DNA of 64,000 bases from Pseudomonadota bacterium (GTDB lineage: Bacteria > Pseudomonadota > Gammaproteobacteria > Burkholderiales > JAKAFK01), in NCBI GenBank assembly GCA_021788645.1, contig JAJYKK010000004.1, positions 1 to 64,000 of the forward strand. The letters are read 5' to 3'. The notes beneath the pieces were generated by a model. The model made no database searches. It was not told where the DNA came from and saw only the letters and a list, made by a program, of their open reading frames with translations. Positions 26,238 to 34,012 of the stretch are shown piece after piece. Position numbers and translations under genes: made by a program. How positions within the stretch are numbered: position 1 is the stretch's first letter; every line of letters begins with the position of its first letter.

Positions 26238-27638
26238 TCAAGTGCCGGCGGGCGTCTTGGGGCACCGGGCGGGCAGGCGCACGGTGAACGTCGTGTAGCC
26301 GTTCCGGCACGACACGCCGATGGTGCCGCCGTGCAGCTCGACGATCGATTGGGTGATCGCAAGGCCCAGCCCGACGTGGTCCGCGGCGTCTCGTTGGCGC
26401 GCGGCCTGTGCGCGATAGAGGCGCTCGAAGATCCGCGTCCTTTCGGCTTCCGGAATTTCCGGACCGGGATTGGTCACGGAAAGGATCGCGTCGCCGTCAT
26501 CCGACAGCGCCATGTGCAGCCGGATTGCCTCGCCGCGCGCGGTGAACGCCAGCGCGTTGGAGAGCAGGTTGGAAATCGCGCGCCGCAGCATGAGCTTGTC
26601 CGCCGTGAGCCGCGCGCGGCCGGTTTGCACCAGGCGAACGCCTTGTTCGGCTGCGGCCGCCTCATAGAACGCGAACAGCGCGGCGACTTCCCTTTCCAGA
26701 TCGAGTGTCTCGCGGTTGGGCGTCTCCAGCCGATGGTCCGCCTTGGCCATGAACAGCATGTCGGCGATGATCCGGGACAGTCGCTGGCATTCCGCCTCAT
26801 TCGCCTGCAAGGCCGCGCGATAGCGCGGGAGCTCGGCGGCCCCATCGAGCGTGACCTGGGTCTGAAGCAGGCAATTGTTGAGCGGCGTGCGCAGCTCGTG
26901 GGTGAGGTCGTCCGAGAACTGCGCGAGGCGGCGAAACGAATCGTGCAGACGGGTGCGCATGCGCTCGAAGGCCCGGACGAGCTCCGCCAGCTCCCGCGGC
27001 ACCGGAGCGCCGGCCACGGGCTGGTCGAGGGTGTGCGCGGACAGCGCCGCCATGCGGGCGGAGAGTTCGGCGAGCGGCGAGAGCCCCTGCCGCACGACCA
27101 GCCAGCCGAGGCCCCCCAATGCCAGGCCGATGGCGAGGATGGTGAGGTCGATCATGCGCTCGAAGTGGCGCAGGAAAACCTGATCGTGCGTGATGTCCAG
27201 CCCGATCGCCACGCGCACCGGCCGAGCGCCGGGGATGGCGACGGGCATCCGCGCCGCCGCGACCAGCAGGACGCGAGACCCGACGGTGAGGGTCGCCGGG
27301 GTGGCCGGGGGGATTGCGGCGAGGCGGCGGATCTCGGCTTTCGCGCCGAAGGCGTCCCGAAGGGTGCCCTGATCCGCGATCAGGAAGACCATGCCGGGAT
27401 GGCCATAGCGGATGTCCGGGGCCCGGTCCTTGAGGCGGGCCCAGTCGGCAGGGGTGCGCACGGTGCGCAGCATTGCCCTGGCCCAGGCGACCTTGCCGCA
27501 GAGTTCCCGGCGGGCGTTGCCGAGAAGGCGCGCGTTGCCGAGGTAGGCGACCCCCATGCTGGCGAGCAGCATGGTGGCCGTGACCGACAGCGCGAACAGG
27601 AGCGCGATGCGGGCCCTGAGGGAGAGCGGCCCGTTCAC
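26238..27638 (-). CDS. Sensor histidine kinase, heavy-metal (CusS/CopS) type
   Basis: 466 residues from a GTG at 27636-27638. Two membrane helices (about 10-30 and 163-182) flank a periplasmic sensor of about 130 residues; a HAMP domain leads to the phospho-acceptor His247 in [10 protein letters not shown]. The ATPase domain has [10 protein letters not shown] (N box) and [17 protein letters not shown] (G2). The start overlaps the regulator's stop as GTGA, showing translational coupling. Architecture and regulator match copper/silver sensors; the metal cannot be read from the sequence, and no metal-efflux gene is adjacent. Confidence 0.9.
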   Translation of the reverse strand: MNGPLSLRARIALLFALSVTATMLLASMGVAYLGNARLLGNARRELCGKVAWARAMLRTVRTPADWARLKDRAPDIRYGHPGMVFLIADQGTLRDAFGAKAEIRRLAAIPPATPATLTVGSRVLLVAAARMPVAIPGARPVRVAIGLDITHDQVFLRHFERMIDLTILAIGLALGGLGWLVVRQGLSPLAELSARMAALSAHTLDQPVAGAPVPRELAELVRAFERMRTRLHDSFRRLAQFSDDLTHELRTPLNNCLLQTQVTLDGAAELPRYRAALQANEAECQRLSRIIADMLFMAKADHRLETPNRETLDLEREVAALFAFYEAAAAEQGVRLVQTGRARLTADKLMLRRAISNLLSNALAFTARGEAIRLHMALSDDGDAILSVTNPGPEIPEAERTRIFERLYRAQAARQRDAADHVGLGLAITQSIVELHGGTIGVSCRNGYTTFTVRLPARCPKTPAGT

Positions 27639-28315
27639 GGGGCGCGCGCTTCCAGCACGTAGCCGACGCCGCGAACCGTGTGAATGAGCTTCGGTTCGAA
27701 CCCGTCGTCCACCTTGGCGCGTAGCCGTCGCACCGCGACGTCGATGACGTTGGTCCCGCCGTCGAAGTTCATGTCCCAGACCTCCGCGGCGATCAGCAGG
27801 CGCGGAAAGACCTCCCCGGGATGGCGCATCAGGAGCTCGAGCAGCGCGAATTCCTTGGCCGTGACTTCGATGCGTCGGCCCGCCCGCACCACGCGTCGAC
27901 GGACAAGATCCATTTCGAGATCGGCGACGCGCAATCGGTCGATCGCGTGGGGCGTCTGGGCGCGGCGCAGGCGTGCGCGGATGCGGGCGAGCAGCTCGGG
28001 GAAGGCGAAGGGCTTCACCAGATAGTCGTCGGCGCCCAGGTCCAGGCCCCTGACGCGGTCGTCGACCTGGTCGCGGGCGGTGAGGACGAGCACCGGCACC
28101 TCCTTGCCCGCGGCCCGCAGGCTCTCGAGCACGTGCCAACCGTCGAGGACCGGCAGCATGACATCGAGCACGATCAGGTCGAAACGCTCGGTGAGCGCGC
28201 AGTGCAGGCCGTCGCGGCCGTCCTTGGCCCAGTGCACCCTGAAGCCTGCCTGCGTGAGCCCCCTTTCGAGATACTCGCCGGCGCCTTCCTGGTCCTCAAC
28301 GATCAGTAACCGCAT
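27635..28315 (-). CDS. OmpR-family response regulator, heavy-metal (CusR/CopR) type
   Basis: 226 residues. The receiver domain has the acidic pocket (VEDQE) and phospho-acceptor Asp51 in LDVMLP, then Lys in [15 protein letters not shown]. The C-terminal winged helix (about 130-224) carries [20 protein letters not shown] and [16 protein letters not shown], as in CusR/CopR. Direct and inverted GTAAT repeats just upstream (28349-28379) are a probable self-operator. Confidence 0.92.
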   Translation of the reverse strand: MRLLIVEDQEGAGEYLERGLTQAGFRVHWAKDGRDGLHCALTERFDLIVLDVMLPVLDGWHVLESLRAAGKEVPVLVLTARDQVDDRVRGLDLGADDYLVKPFAFPELLARIRARLRRAQTPHAIDRLRVADLEMDLVRRRVVRAGRRIEVTAKEFALLELLMRHPGEVFPRLLIAAEVWDMNFDGGTNVIDVAVRRLRAKVDDGFEPKLIHTVRGVGYVLEARAP

Positions 28316-28348
28316 GATGCTTGGCTGGGGGCGAAACGTGGTAGGAAA

Positions 28349-28379
28349 GGATTACGCGATCGTAATGCAAACGTAATCC
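28349..28379. promoter_or_regulatory. Probable response-regulator operator (three GTAAT half-sites)
   Basis: GGATTACG (28349-28356), CGTAAT (28361-28366) and CGTAATCC (28372-28379) lie upstream of the regulator's start. The last two are direct repeats 11 bases apart; the outer two form an inverted repeat. Confidence 0.6.
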
Positions 28380-29213
28380 ATTTGTTTGAGAGTGCTCCTT
28401 ACCATATAGCCGTCTCTCTCTGTCCCCATTCTTGAACCCGTGGATGGGCGCGGCATAGAAACAAGATCTGTTGATCTGTAGATATAGGTATTCGGGGAAC
28501 TTGCGGGGCGCTGTGGGGGGCGGCGAAGCGTGCGTGAAGCGAAGGGGCTGCAGCATTCGATCCTTTGGTTTGGCCCTGCCGGCGAGGCACTGGTCAACAT
28601 GAACGCGCGCAGGCTTAAGCCGGCCCATCCGGGCAGGGACCGGCGCGTGCGGTCCTTAGCCGCGGGGAGCGTGGCGCGTTGCGCGCGTATTATCGCCCGA
28701 GGCGGGGGCATTGGGCAATGCCCAATACGCGCTTTCGCGGCGCCTGTGGCCGTGTCGCGGGTTCCCAGGGGCGAAAGGATCGCTCGAACCGTGCGACGAA
28801 CACAGGGGGCGGGGCGTGGGGCGACAGGTGCTTCCCGAGACACCGGAGAGGCGCGGCGAGCAAACACGGATGGGGACTGGCATGCGTGAGCCTGTGGGGC
28901 GGGTGGCGGGAATCGATTTCGGGAGAGGCGGCATCGTGGCCGCTCGCGAATCGGGAGGCGCGGATGACGCACGGCCGCAGGCGGCTTTGCCCAGGGGTAC
29001 ACCAAAATTGTTGCATAATTGCGACACTTGCGGCTTTTCTACCAGACTGTAAGGATGGTGTAAGGAATAGTCGATATAAGGATATTAAGATCAACTGATC
29101 TTGAGGTGTGCCGGGAGTGCACGAGGACGTCGAGATCGCTTGCTCTTAAATTGGGAGTGTCCGCTTCAGGACTTTTGATGCTGTGAAACGTCTCTTCGCT
29201 CTAAGGGGGCAAA
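28380..29213. other. Long intergenic region before the cytochrome-porin gene
   Basis: About 830 bases without a convincing gene. Its ends are AT-rich, the middle GC-rich. AAGATC-AACT-GATCTT (29087-29102) is a perfect 6-base inverted repeat in an AT-rich stretch about 110 bases before the next start codon. The start codon is preceded by AAGGGGG. Confidence 0.5.
29087..29102. promoter_or_regulatory. Inverted repeat upstream of cytochrome-porin gene
   Basis: AAGATC and GATCTT separated by AACT. It lies in an AT-rich stretch (29030-29100) that probably holds the promoter; it could be a regulator site. Confidence 0.4.
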
Positions 29214-30560
29214 ATGAAGCAAAAGTTTAAGCTTAATAAGTTGTCCGTCGCCATCACATCGGCGGCGACGCTTGCCACGTTGGGATTCTCCGGGCAGGCG
29301 CTGGCCGTGCCGAGCTATGCGCGCCAAACGGGTCTCGCTTGCGAAGCGTGCCATACGATCTTCCCCGAACTGACTGCCTTCGGACGCACGTTCAAGCTGA
29401 ACGGCTACACGCTGACCGGCCTGCAGCAGATCGAAGCCGCCAACGGCCAGGCCCTCAAGATCAATGCCGGCGCTCCGCTATCCGTCATGCTCCAGGCGTC
29501 CGTGTCGAACGAAGGGAAGCGTCCGCCTGGGGGGCAGAACAACAACACGGAGTTCCCGCGCCAGTTGAGCTTCTTCTATGCGGGTGAGATTTCCCCGCAC
29601 ATGGGGACCTTCATCCAGGTCACCAACGCGCAGAAGGACGGGGGCGTGGGTTTCGGCATTGACAATTCTGATGTCCGCTACGCCAACCACTACGGCACCG
29701 ACAGCATCTGGGGCTTGACGCTGAACAACAATCCGTCGGTCCAAGACGTCTGGAACGACACGCCGGCCTGGGGATACCCCTGGATTCATTCGGGCGAAAA
29801 ACCCTACGACCGCTTCCTGCCTGATGGCGCCACGAAGAACGCCCCCGGAGCTCCGGACATTATGCTGGACAGCCTGGGGCAGGCCGTTGCTGGTTTGGGC
29901 GCCTACACGATGATCGACAATGCCTGGTACGCGGAGTTGTCCTTCTATCGCTCTGCCAACATGGGCACCCTGGTCGAGCCGGTTGCCGGATCGATCAATG
30001 GTCTTGCTCCCTACGCGCGCGTTGCCTGGCAACATAATTTCGGCGACATCTACTGGGAAATCGGCGGCTTCGGCATGCAGACCCAGGAACTCGACGGCAA
30101 TGGCAACGAAAACGTGTACAAGGATCTCGGCCTGGACTCGCAATTGGAAATCCCCGTCTCAGGCAGCGACTTGCTAGCCCTGCACGCACGCTATTCGCAT
30201 GAGACTCAGGACTATGGCACTTCGGGGGCGGCTGCCGGGGCGAGTGCTTCGAACTCCAGCGACACGCTGAAGAACTACCATATCGACGGCATCTATCACT
30301 TTGGTCATGTGGCCGACGTGGGGCTGGGATGGGACGACTGGACCGGCACTTCGGATGCAGCCCTGTACGCCTGGGGCAACGGGACCACGAACGTGGGCGG
30401 GAGTCCGGACACGGCTTCCTGGACCGCTCAGGTGGAATACCTGCCTTGGGAAAACACCAAGCTGGGCCTTCAGTATCGCGCCTACACGAAGTATGTTGGC
30501 TCGACGAGCAGCGTGTCGAACGACAACTACCTCATGGCGTACGGCTGGTTCGCTTGGTAA
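29214..30560 (+). CDS. Cyc2-like outer-membrane monoheme cytochrome c-porin fusion
   Basis: 448 residues. Signal peptide about 1-31 (ending ALA). Next come PSYARQTG and one c-type heme site CEACH (Cys43, Cys46, His47), then FPELTAFGRTFKLNGYTL, a signature of fused cytochrome-porins. The remaining 380 residues are amphipathic beta strands rich in Tyr/Trp/Gly, ending LMAYGWFAW with a C-terminal aromatic residue. This layout is that of Cyc2, the outer-membrane iron oxidase of Acidithiobacillus ferrooxidans and other Fe(II) oxidisers, but broader relatives of unknown substrate exist. HiPIP genes follow, supporting electron transfer from outside the cell. RBS is AAGGGGG. Confidence 0.75.
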   Translation: MKQKFKLNKLSVAITSAATLATLGFSGQALAVPSYARQTGLACEACHTIFPELTAFGRTFKLNGYTLTGLQQIEAANGQALKINAGAPLSVMLQASVSNEGKRPPGGQNNNTEFPRQLSFFYAGEISPHMGTFIQVTNAQKDGGVGFGIDNSDVRYANHYGTDSIWGLTLNNNPSVQDVWNDTPAWGYPWIHSGEKPYDRFLPDGATKNAPGAPDIMLDSLGQAVAGLGAYTMIDNAWYAELSFYRSANMGTLVEPVAGSINGLAPYARVAWQHNFGDIYWEIGGFGMQTQELDGNGNENVYKDLGLDSQLEIPVSGSDLLALHARYSHETQDYGTSGAAAGASASNSSDTLKNYHIDGIYHFGHVADVGLGWDDWTGTSDAALYAWGNGTTNVGGSPDTASWTAQVEYLPWENTKLGLQYRAYTKYVGSTSSVSNDNYLMAYGWFAW

Positions 30561-30939
30561 GCCTGTAGCGAGATGTTGAAGTAGATGTTCGGTGCCTCCT
30601 CTGGCCCTGCGGGGCAGTATGCCCGCAAGGCCAGAGGATCCGTAGCAGGCATCGCACAGGTACGGGGTCGCGTGGGCGCGTACTCCCCGGTACCACAGGA
30701 TCAAGAATTGTTGCAGGGCCTGGCCGCTGCCATGAAGAGGCGGGTCATGCCAAACCTTCCCTGGAGGGAGGGGTTCCGCCCGAGATGCACGTCCGAGTGC
30801 CACAAAAGGCGTGAAGCCACCGCCAAGATGGGCTTGCAACTGGAGCGTGGACTCGAAGAGAATAGGCAACGAAGAGCCGATTATTCAGAAGATCGCAGTG
30901 ACGATAGCCTTAAATCCTCAATCAACGGGTGGCAGCAGA
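30561..30939. other. Intergenic region downstream of the cytochrome-porin gene
   Basis: It starts with a very stable hairpin (30598-30637) and then has no recognised gene. Another partial palindrome around GGTAC/GTACC lies at about 30660-30698. Confidence 0.4.
30598..30637 (+). terminator. Long hairpin after the cytochrome-porin gene
   Basis: CCTCTGGCC (30598-30606) pairs with GGCCAGAGG (30629-30637) and inner TGCGGG (30608-30613) with CCCGCA (30622-30627). No T-tract follows, so it may protect the 3' end of the mRNA rather than terminate. Confidence 0.5.
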
Positions 30940-31443
30940 ATGGATGATAACGTGAATCGCGTCGACGGCTGGCAAAGGCGCCGCAAAGGGCTGGGGGTGA
31001 TCGCAGGGGCGCTTGCGCTTGCGCTCAGTGTCCCGGCCAGCGCCGCAGGGACCGCAGGGGGCGACGCCGCGCTCACCGAGCAGCTCAAAGCCCTTCAGGC
31101 CGCCATCAGCGCGCTGTCGGCCAAGGTGGACGCCCTGCAGAAGAAACAGGCTCAGGCGCCGGCGCCCTCGCCCCAGGCGACTGAAGCGGCTGCCCGGCAG
31201 GCCGTCCAGGAGATTGAGCAGCAGAAGGTCAAGCTGCAAGACGCCTGGGACAGCATCAAGCTTGGGCTGTCGAAGTCGAGGGTCCGGGCGCTTCTGGGGG
31301 AACCTTCCACCCGCTTCTCGCTCAATAGTGACCAGCGGATCTGGTATTACTCCTATCCCGGCAAGGGGTCCGGGTCGGTGATCTTCGGCCGAGACGGGAA
31401 GGTTACCGGGAGCCAAAAGCCGCCCGGGATGAGTTTCTGGTGA
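30940..31443 (+). CDS. Exported coiled-coil protein with BamE-like (SmpA) domain
   Basis: 167 residues. Basic N-terminus and signal peptide (GVIAGALALALSVPASAA), then a coiled coil (LTEQLKALQAAISALSAKVDALQKKQ), a second helix, and a C-terminal part IKLGLSKSRVRALLGEPSTRF-then WYYSY-VIFGRDGKVTG that resembles the SmpA/OmlA fold of BamE. Fit to BamE is partial and no lipobox Cys is seen, so it is periplasmic. It lies between the cytochrome-porin and HiPIP genes and could help assemble or hold the outer-membrane cytochrome (inference). Confidence 0.65.
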   Translation: MDDNVNRVDGWQRRRKGLGVIAGALALALSVPASAAGTAGGDAALTEQLKALQAAISALSAKVDALQKKQAQAPAPSPQATEAAARQAVQEIEQQKVKLQDAWDSIKLGLSKSRVRALLGEPSTRFSLNSDQRIWYYSYPGKGSGSVIFGRDGKVTGSQKPPGMSFW

Positions 31444-31536
31444 TCATTCGCCGTGGCGTCCGCTGCTCTCGGATGATCGGCGCCGCCCGGGCATGCGCCA
31501 CTGGGCTGACGAACCGTTCCTCTGGCACGTTGCGCG

Positions 31537-31832
31537 ATGGGCCTCGATCCTGAGAAAACATCCAGACGGACGTTCCTGGCGACCGGCGTGACGCTCGCCG
31601 CCACGGCCGCCGCGGCGGTGGCCGGGATGGGCATGCGGCTGGCGCCGGCCAAGCTGTCGAAGGCGGCGCTCCATTACCGGAACACGCCGGTCGGCGGCAA
31701 GGCAGCAGCAATTGCATCCAGTTCGTCGCGGGGCCGCAACCCGATGCCGACGGCACCTGCCAAGTCGTGGCCGGCGCCGTCAGCCCCCACGGCTATTGCG
31801 TCGCCTACTCGCCGAACTGGGGAAGCCGCTAG
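31537..31832 (+). pseudogene. HiPIP gene broken by a single missing base
   Basis: From ATG 31537 the first 46 or so codons give a twin-arginine leader (SRRTFLATGV) and KAALHYRNTPVGGK, matching the start of the intact HiPIP nearby. After GGK (about 31703) the frame is wrong, but in the next frame SNCIQFVAGPQPDADGT-C-QVVAGAVSPHGY-C-VAYSPNWGSR continues to the TAG at 31830-31832. Inserting one T between GCA and GC at about 31706 would restore CSNC, the first two cluster ligands, and the four-Cys HiPIP pattern. So it is a pseudogene or a sequencing error in a second HiPIP gene. Confidence 0.85.
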
Positions 31833-32182
31833 CGGATGCCAGCGGTGCCGCGGACGGCGCGCGGCAACGGCGCTAACGCCCTGAGCGGGTGGGTAAAAAT
31901 TCCTTCGCGCGGCATAAAAAAATTTTTCTCGAGAGGGTTGCCCAAAGACGAACTCTTTGCGCTATACTTGGTCCAACATGATAAAGGATATGGAGATCCC
32001 ATTATCTACCTGATTGGACTATTTTTTGATTTCCGTCCCGTCGGGCGCGAGGCGATGGCCGATGGGGTCCTGCGGTTGAGAGATTAAACGTTGTGCGCCG
32101 TGCGTGAATCGGTGCGACCGGCGTGCCAGCGGTTTTACACTTGGCATATTTCCAACCTTTGCTTCTTAAGGAGTAAACAGCG
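31833..32182. other. Leader region of the intact HiPIP gene
   Basis: AT-rich relative to the neighbours from 31895 to 32000. It contains a promoter candidate (31938-31968) and then a long untranslated stretch to the HiPIP ATG. No gene seen. Confidence 0.5.
31938..31968 (+). promoter_or_regulatory. Candidate sigma70 promoter of the HiPIP gene
   Basis: TATACT at 31963-31968 is a strong -10; TTGCCC at 31938-31943 is a weak -35 at 19 bases. Transcription from here would give an mRNA leader of about 205 bases. Confidence 0.45.
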
Positions 32183-32467
32183 ATGAGCATCAAGGACGAA
32201 AAAATCTCCCGGCGGACGTTCCTCAAGGGCAGCGCCATGCTGGCCTCCATCGGTGTGGTCGCCGCCACCGGCGCGCTGAGCCGCTCCGCCTACGCCGGCG
32301 TGCCCAAGGCCGCCATGCAGTATCAAGACAAGCCCAAGAACGGCCAGCACTGCTCGAACTGCATCCAGTTCGTCCCTGGTGCTTCCGCCAAGGCTGCCGG
32401 CAAGTGCAAGCTTGTCGACGGTGCCATCAGCCCGAACGGCTGGTGCGCGGCCTACTCCGCCAAGTAA
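32183..32467 (+). CDS. hip: High-potential iron-sulfur protein (HiPIP)
   Basis: 94 residues with a Tat signal (SRRTFLKGSAML, cleavage near SAYA-G at about 38). The mature protein has the 4Fe-4S ligands Cys57, Cys60, Cys75 and Cys88 in CSNC, GKCK and NGWCAAY, plus Tyr47. HiPIPs are periplasmic one-electron carriers of high potential; the Iro protein of iron oxidisers is one. Position two genes after a Cyc2-like cytochrome suggests it accepts electrons from that chain. RBS AAGGAGT is strong and a terminator follows at 32550-32572. Confidence 0.95.
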   Translation: MSIKDEKISRRTFLKGSAMLASIGVVAATGALSRSAYAGVPKAAMQYQDKPKNGQHCSNCIQFVPGASAKAAGKCKLVDGAISPNGWCAAYSAK

Positions 32468-32549
32468 TCGCGGAACGCGCGGGTCCCGCCGGCTGACGGG
32501 ATCCGCGAGCGCCCCGCTGGGGGCGCATCATGTGTGTTTGCTTTATCTT

Positions 32550-32572
32550 GGCCCCTCGCGGGCCATTTTTTT
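32550..32572 (+). terminator. Rho-independent terminator of the HiPIP gene
   Basis: GGCCC-ctcgc-GGGCC (32550-32554 with 32560-32564) followed by A and seven T. Confidence 0.85.
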
Positions 32573-32658
32573 ATCCGCACGAGCGCGCCAACACGCCGCG
32601 CTACCGAATCGCCACTGCCTTTGCCGCGGTGCGCGCCCCTAAGGCACCAGAGCCGCGG

Positions 32659-33033
32659 TCACTGACTATCGGGGAAGGTGCTGTCGGCGAGTCCCACGTC
32701 AAGGGCCGTGGCGAAGCTGGGCAGCCGCGCTTGCGTCTGGGCGAGCCCGAAGGCCGCCGTGGGCTGCATGCGCACGCACACCATGCGCACCCCGATGGCG
32801 CGGCAGGCGTTGGAGAGGCTCTCGAGCCATCGGCAGTAGGCATCGTCGATAAGCGCGAGGCCCGCCAGGTCATAAGACAGCGTCGCCGCCCGCAACCCTT
32901 GCAGCCGCTCCAGGATGGCCACGACGAGCGTGCCGGGGTCGCCGACGTCCAGGCTCTGGGACGGTTCCAGAAGGATCTGGCCGTTGCCGATCGGAGTGAG
33001 ATGAAAGCCCAGCTCGCTGGCGTCTTGTAGCAT
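32659..33033 (-). CDS. RsbS-like STAS-domain protein with Asp at the phosphosite
   Basis: 124 residues, one STAS domain. RsbS is the small stressosome scaffold whose phosphorylated Ser (Ser59 in Bacillus subtilis, in the motif IDSF) releases the RsbT kinase. Here the matching stretch is ALIDDAY, with Asp64 in place of Ser. The alignment of YDLAGLALIDDAYCRWL and RMVCVRMQP to RsbS is done by eye. The gene follows rsbR after 18 bases. Its start has no strong ribosome-binding site, suggesting coupling to rsbR. Confidence 0.75.
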   Translation of the reverse strand: MLQDASELGFHLTPIGNGQILLEPSQSLDVGDPGTLVVAILERLQGLRAATLSYDLAGLALIDDAYCRWLESLSNACRAIGVRMVCVRMQPTAAFGLAQTQARLPSFATALDVGLADSTFPDSQ

Positions 33034-33051
33034 GTCGAGGCGGTTCCGGAA

Positions 33052-33918
33052 TCAATGCGGCGTCGATACGTGGATCTCCATGCGCCGGAAAGCTTCCTTC
33101 AGCCCGTCGGACAGGCTCGCGCGCGTGGTGACGTTGCCGAGATCGATGTTCAGGTTGGTCAGCGCCCGGGCGATTTCCGGACGAATCCCCGTCAGGATGG
33201 CATCGGTGCCCATGAGCTGCACCGCGCGCACCATCTGGATGAGATGGTGCGAGACCTGGGAGTCGATGGCGCGCACGCCGGTGACGTCCATGACGACCGC
33301 GCGGGCGCGATCGCTGGCGATGCGGTTGAGGAGCGCTTCCATGATCAGCATGGTCCGGCTGGAGTCGAGCGTCCCGATGATCGGCAAGGTGAGCACCCCG
33401 TCCCAGATTTCGGTGATGGGCGTGGCGGTCTCGCGCAGTTCCTCCTGTTGCGCGTAGATCGTGCGCTCCTTCTCCTCGAGGTAGGACTCGAACACCACGA
33501 GCGACAATTCGTTGAACACGTTGGACAACAGCAGGAGAATGGCGCGCACGCCGTCGCCGTCCACGCTCTCGTCGCCTTCGAGCGCCTCGATGAAGATCTT
33601 CTGCAGAAACTGCGCATAGCGCAGGAAGTCGGCCATGCGGCCGCCGCGCAGAAGAATCTGCTTGGCCACGTTGCTGAAGAAGCCCTGCAAGGCCTTGAAC
33701 TCGGCCGTCTGGTGATCGAGCGGGTTGTCGGTCTTGAAGAGCGCGACCATCAGCTCCAGAAATTCAACGCTGAAATCGGAAATCTCGTCGGCGCTCATGA
33801 TCTGGTTCGCGCCGAAGACATCGCGCGCGCGCGCCTCGATCAGGGAAGACATCCTCCCGATCTGAAGCTTCGTCTGCTCGAGCAAGGTGCGTCGGGTCTT
33901 CGACATCGCATTGCGCAT
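33052..33918 (-). CDS. RsbR-like stressosome protein
   Basis: 288 residues. The N-terminal part (1-150) is helical, like the RsbR sensor half, joined by a long helix (LEEKERTIYAQQEELRE) to a C-terminal STAS domain (about 168-285). VMDVTGVRAIDSQVSHHLIQMV and GIRPEIARALTNLNIDLGNVTT align with RsbR of Bacillus; Ser220 and Thr265 lie at the two phosphorylation positions. It probably forms the stressosome shell with the RsbS-like protein and receives a signal. The signal is unknown: no heme or flavin site is recognised. Confidence 0.85.
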   Translation of the reverse strand: MRNAMSKTRRTLLEQTKLQIGRMSSLIEARARDVFGANQIMSADEISDFSVEFLELMVALFKTDNPLDHQTAEFKALQGFFSNVAKQILLRGGRMADFLRYAQFLQKIFIEALEGDESVDGDGVRAILLLLSNVFNELSLVVFESYLEEKERTIYAQQEELRETATPITEIWDGVLTLPIIGTLDSSRTMLIMEALLNRIASDRARAVVMDVTGVRAIDSQVSHHLIQMVRAVQLMGTDAILTGIRPEIARALTNLNIDLGNVTTRASLSDGLKEAFRRMEIHVSTPH

Positions 33919-34012
33919 GCTTCTTTTCCTTTCGTTACGACAATTGCCGATGCAAACGGCCGCACCCTACGGCGCCGCCGGGCTCTCGACGGTATGCGCG
34001 CGCGCCCGCGCG

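Noticed and set aside
31537-31884. 115-residue protein read straight through in one frame
   Set aside because: Its second half has no HiPIP Cys residues and is Ser/Arg/Pro noise; the other frame gives a perfect HiPIP end, so a frameshift explains it better.
31895-31930. Possible terminator formed by the A-run and T-run around 31905-31930
   Set aside because: Only an A/T run pair, without a GC stem; more likely an upstream AT-rich promoter element.
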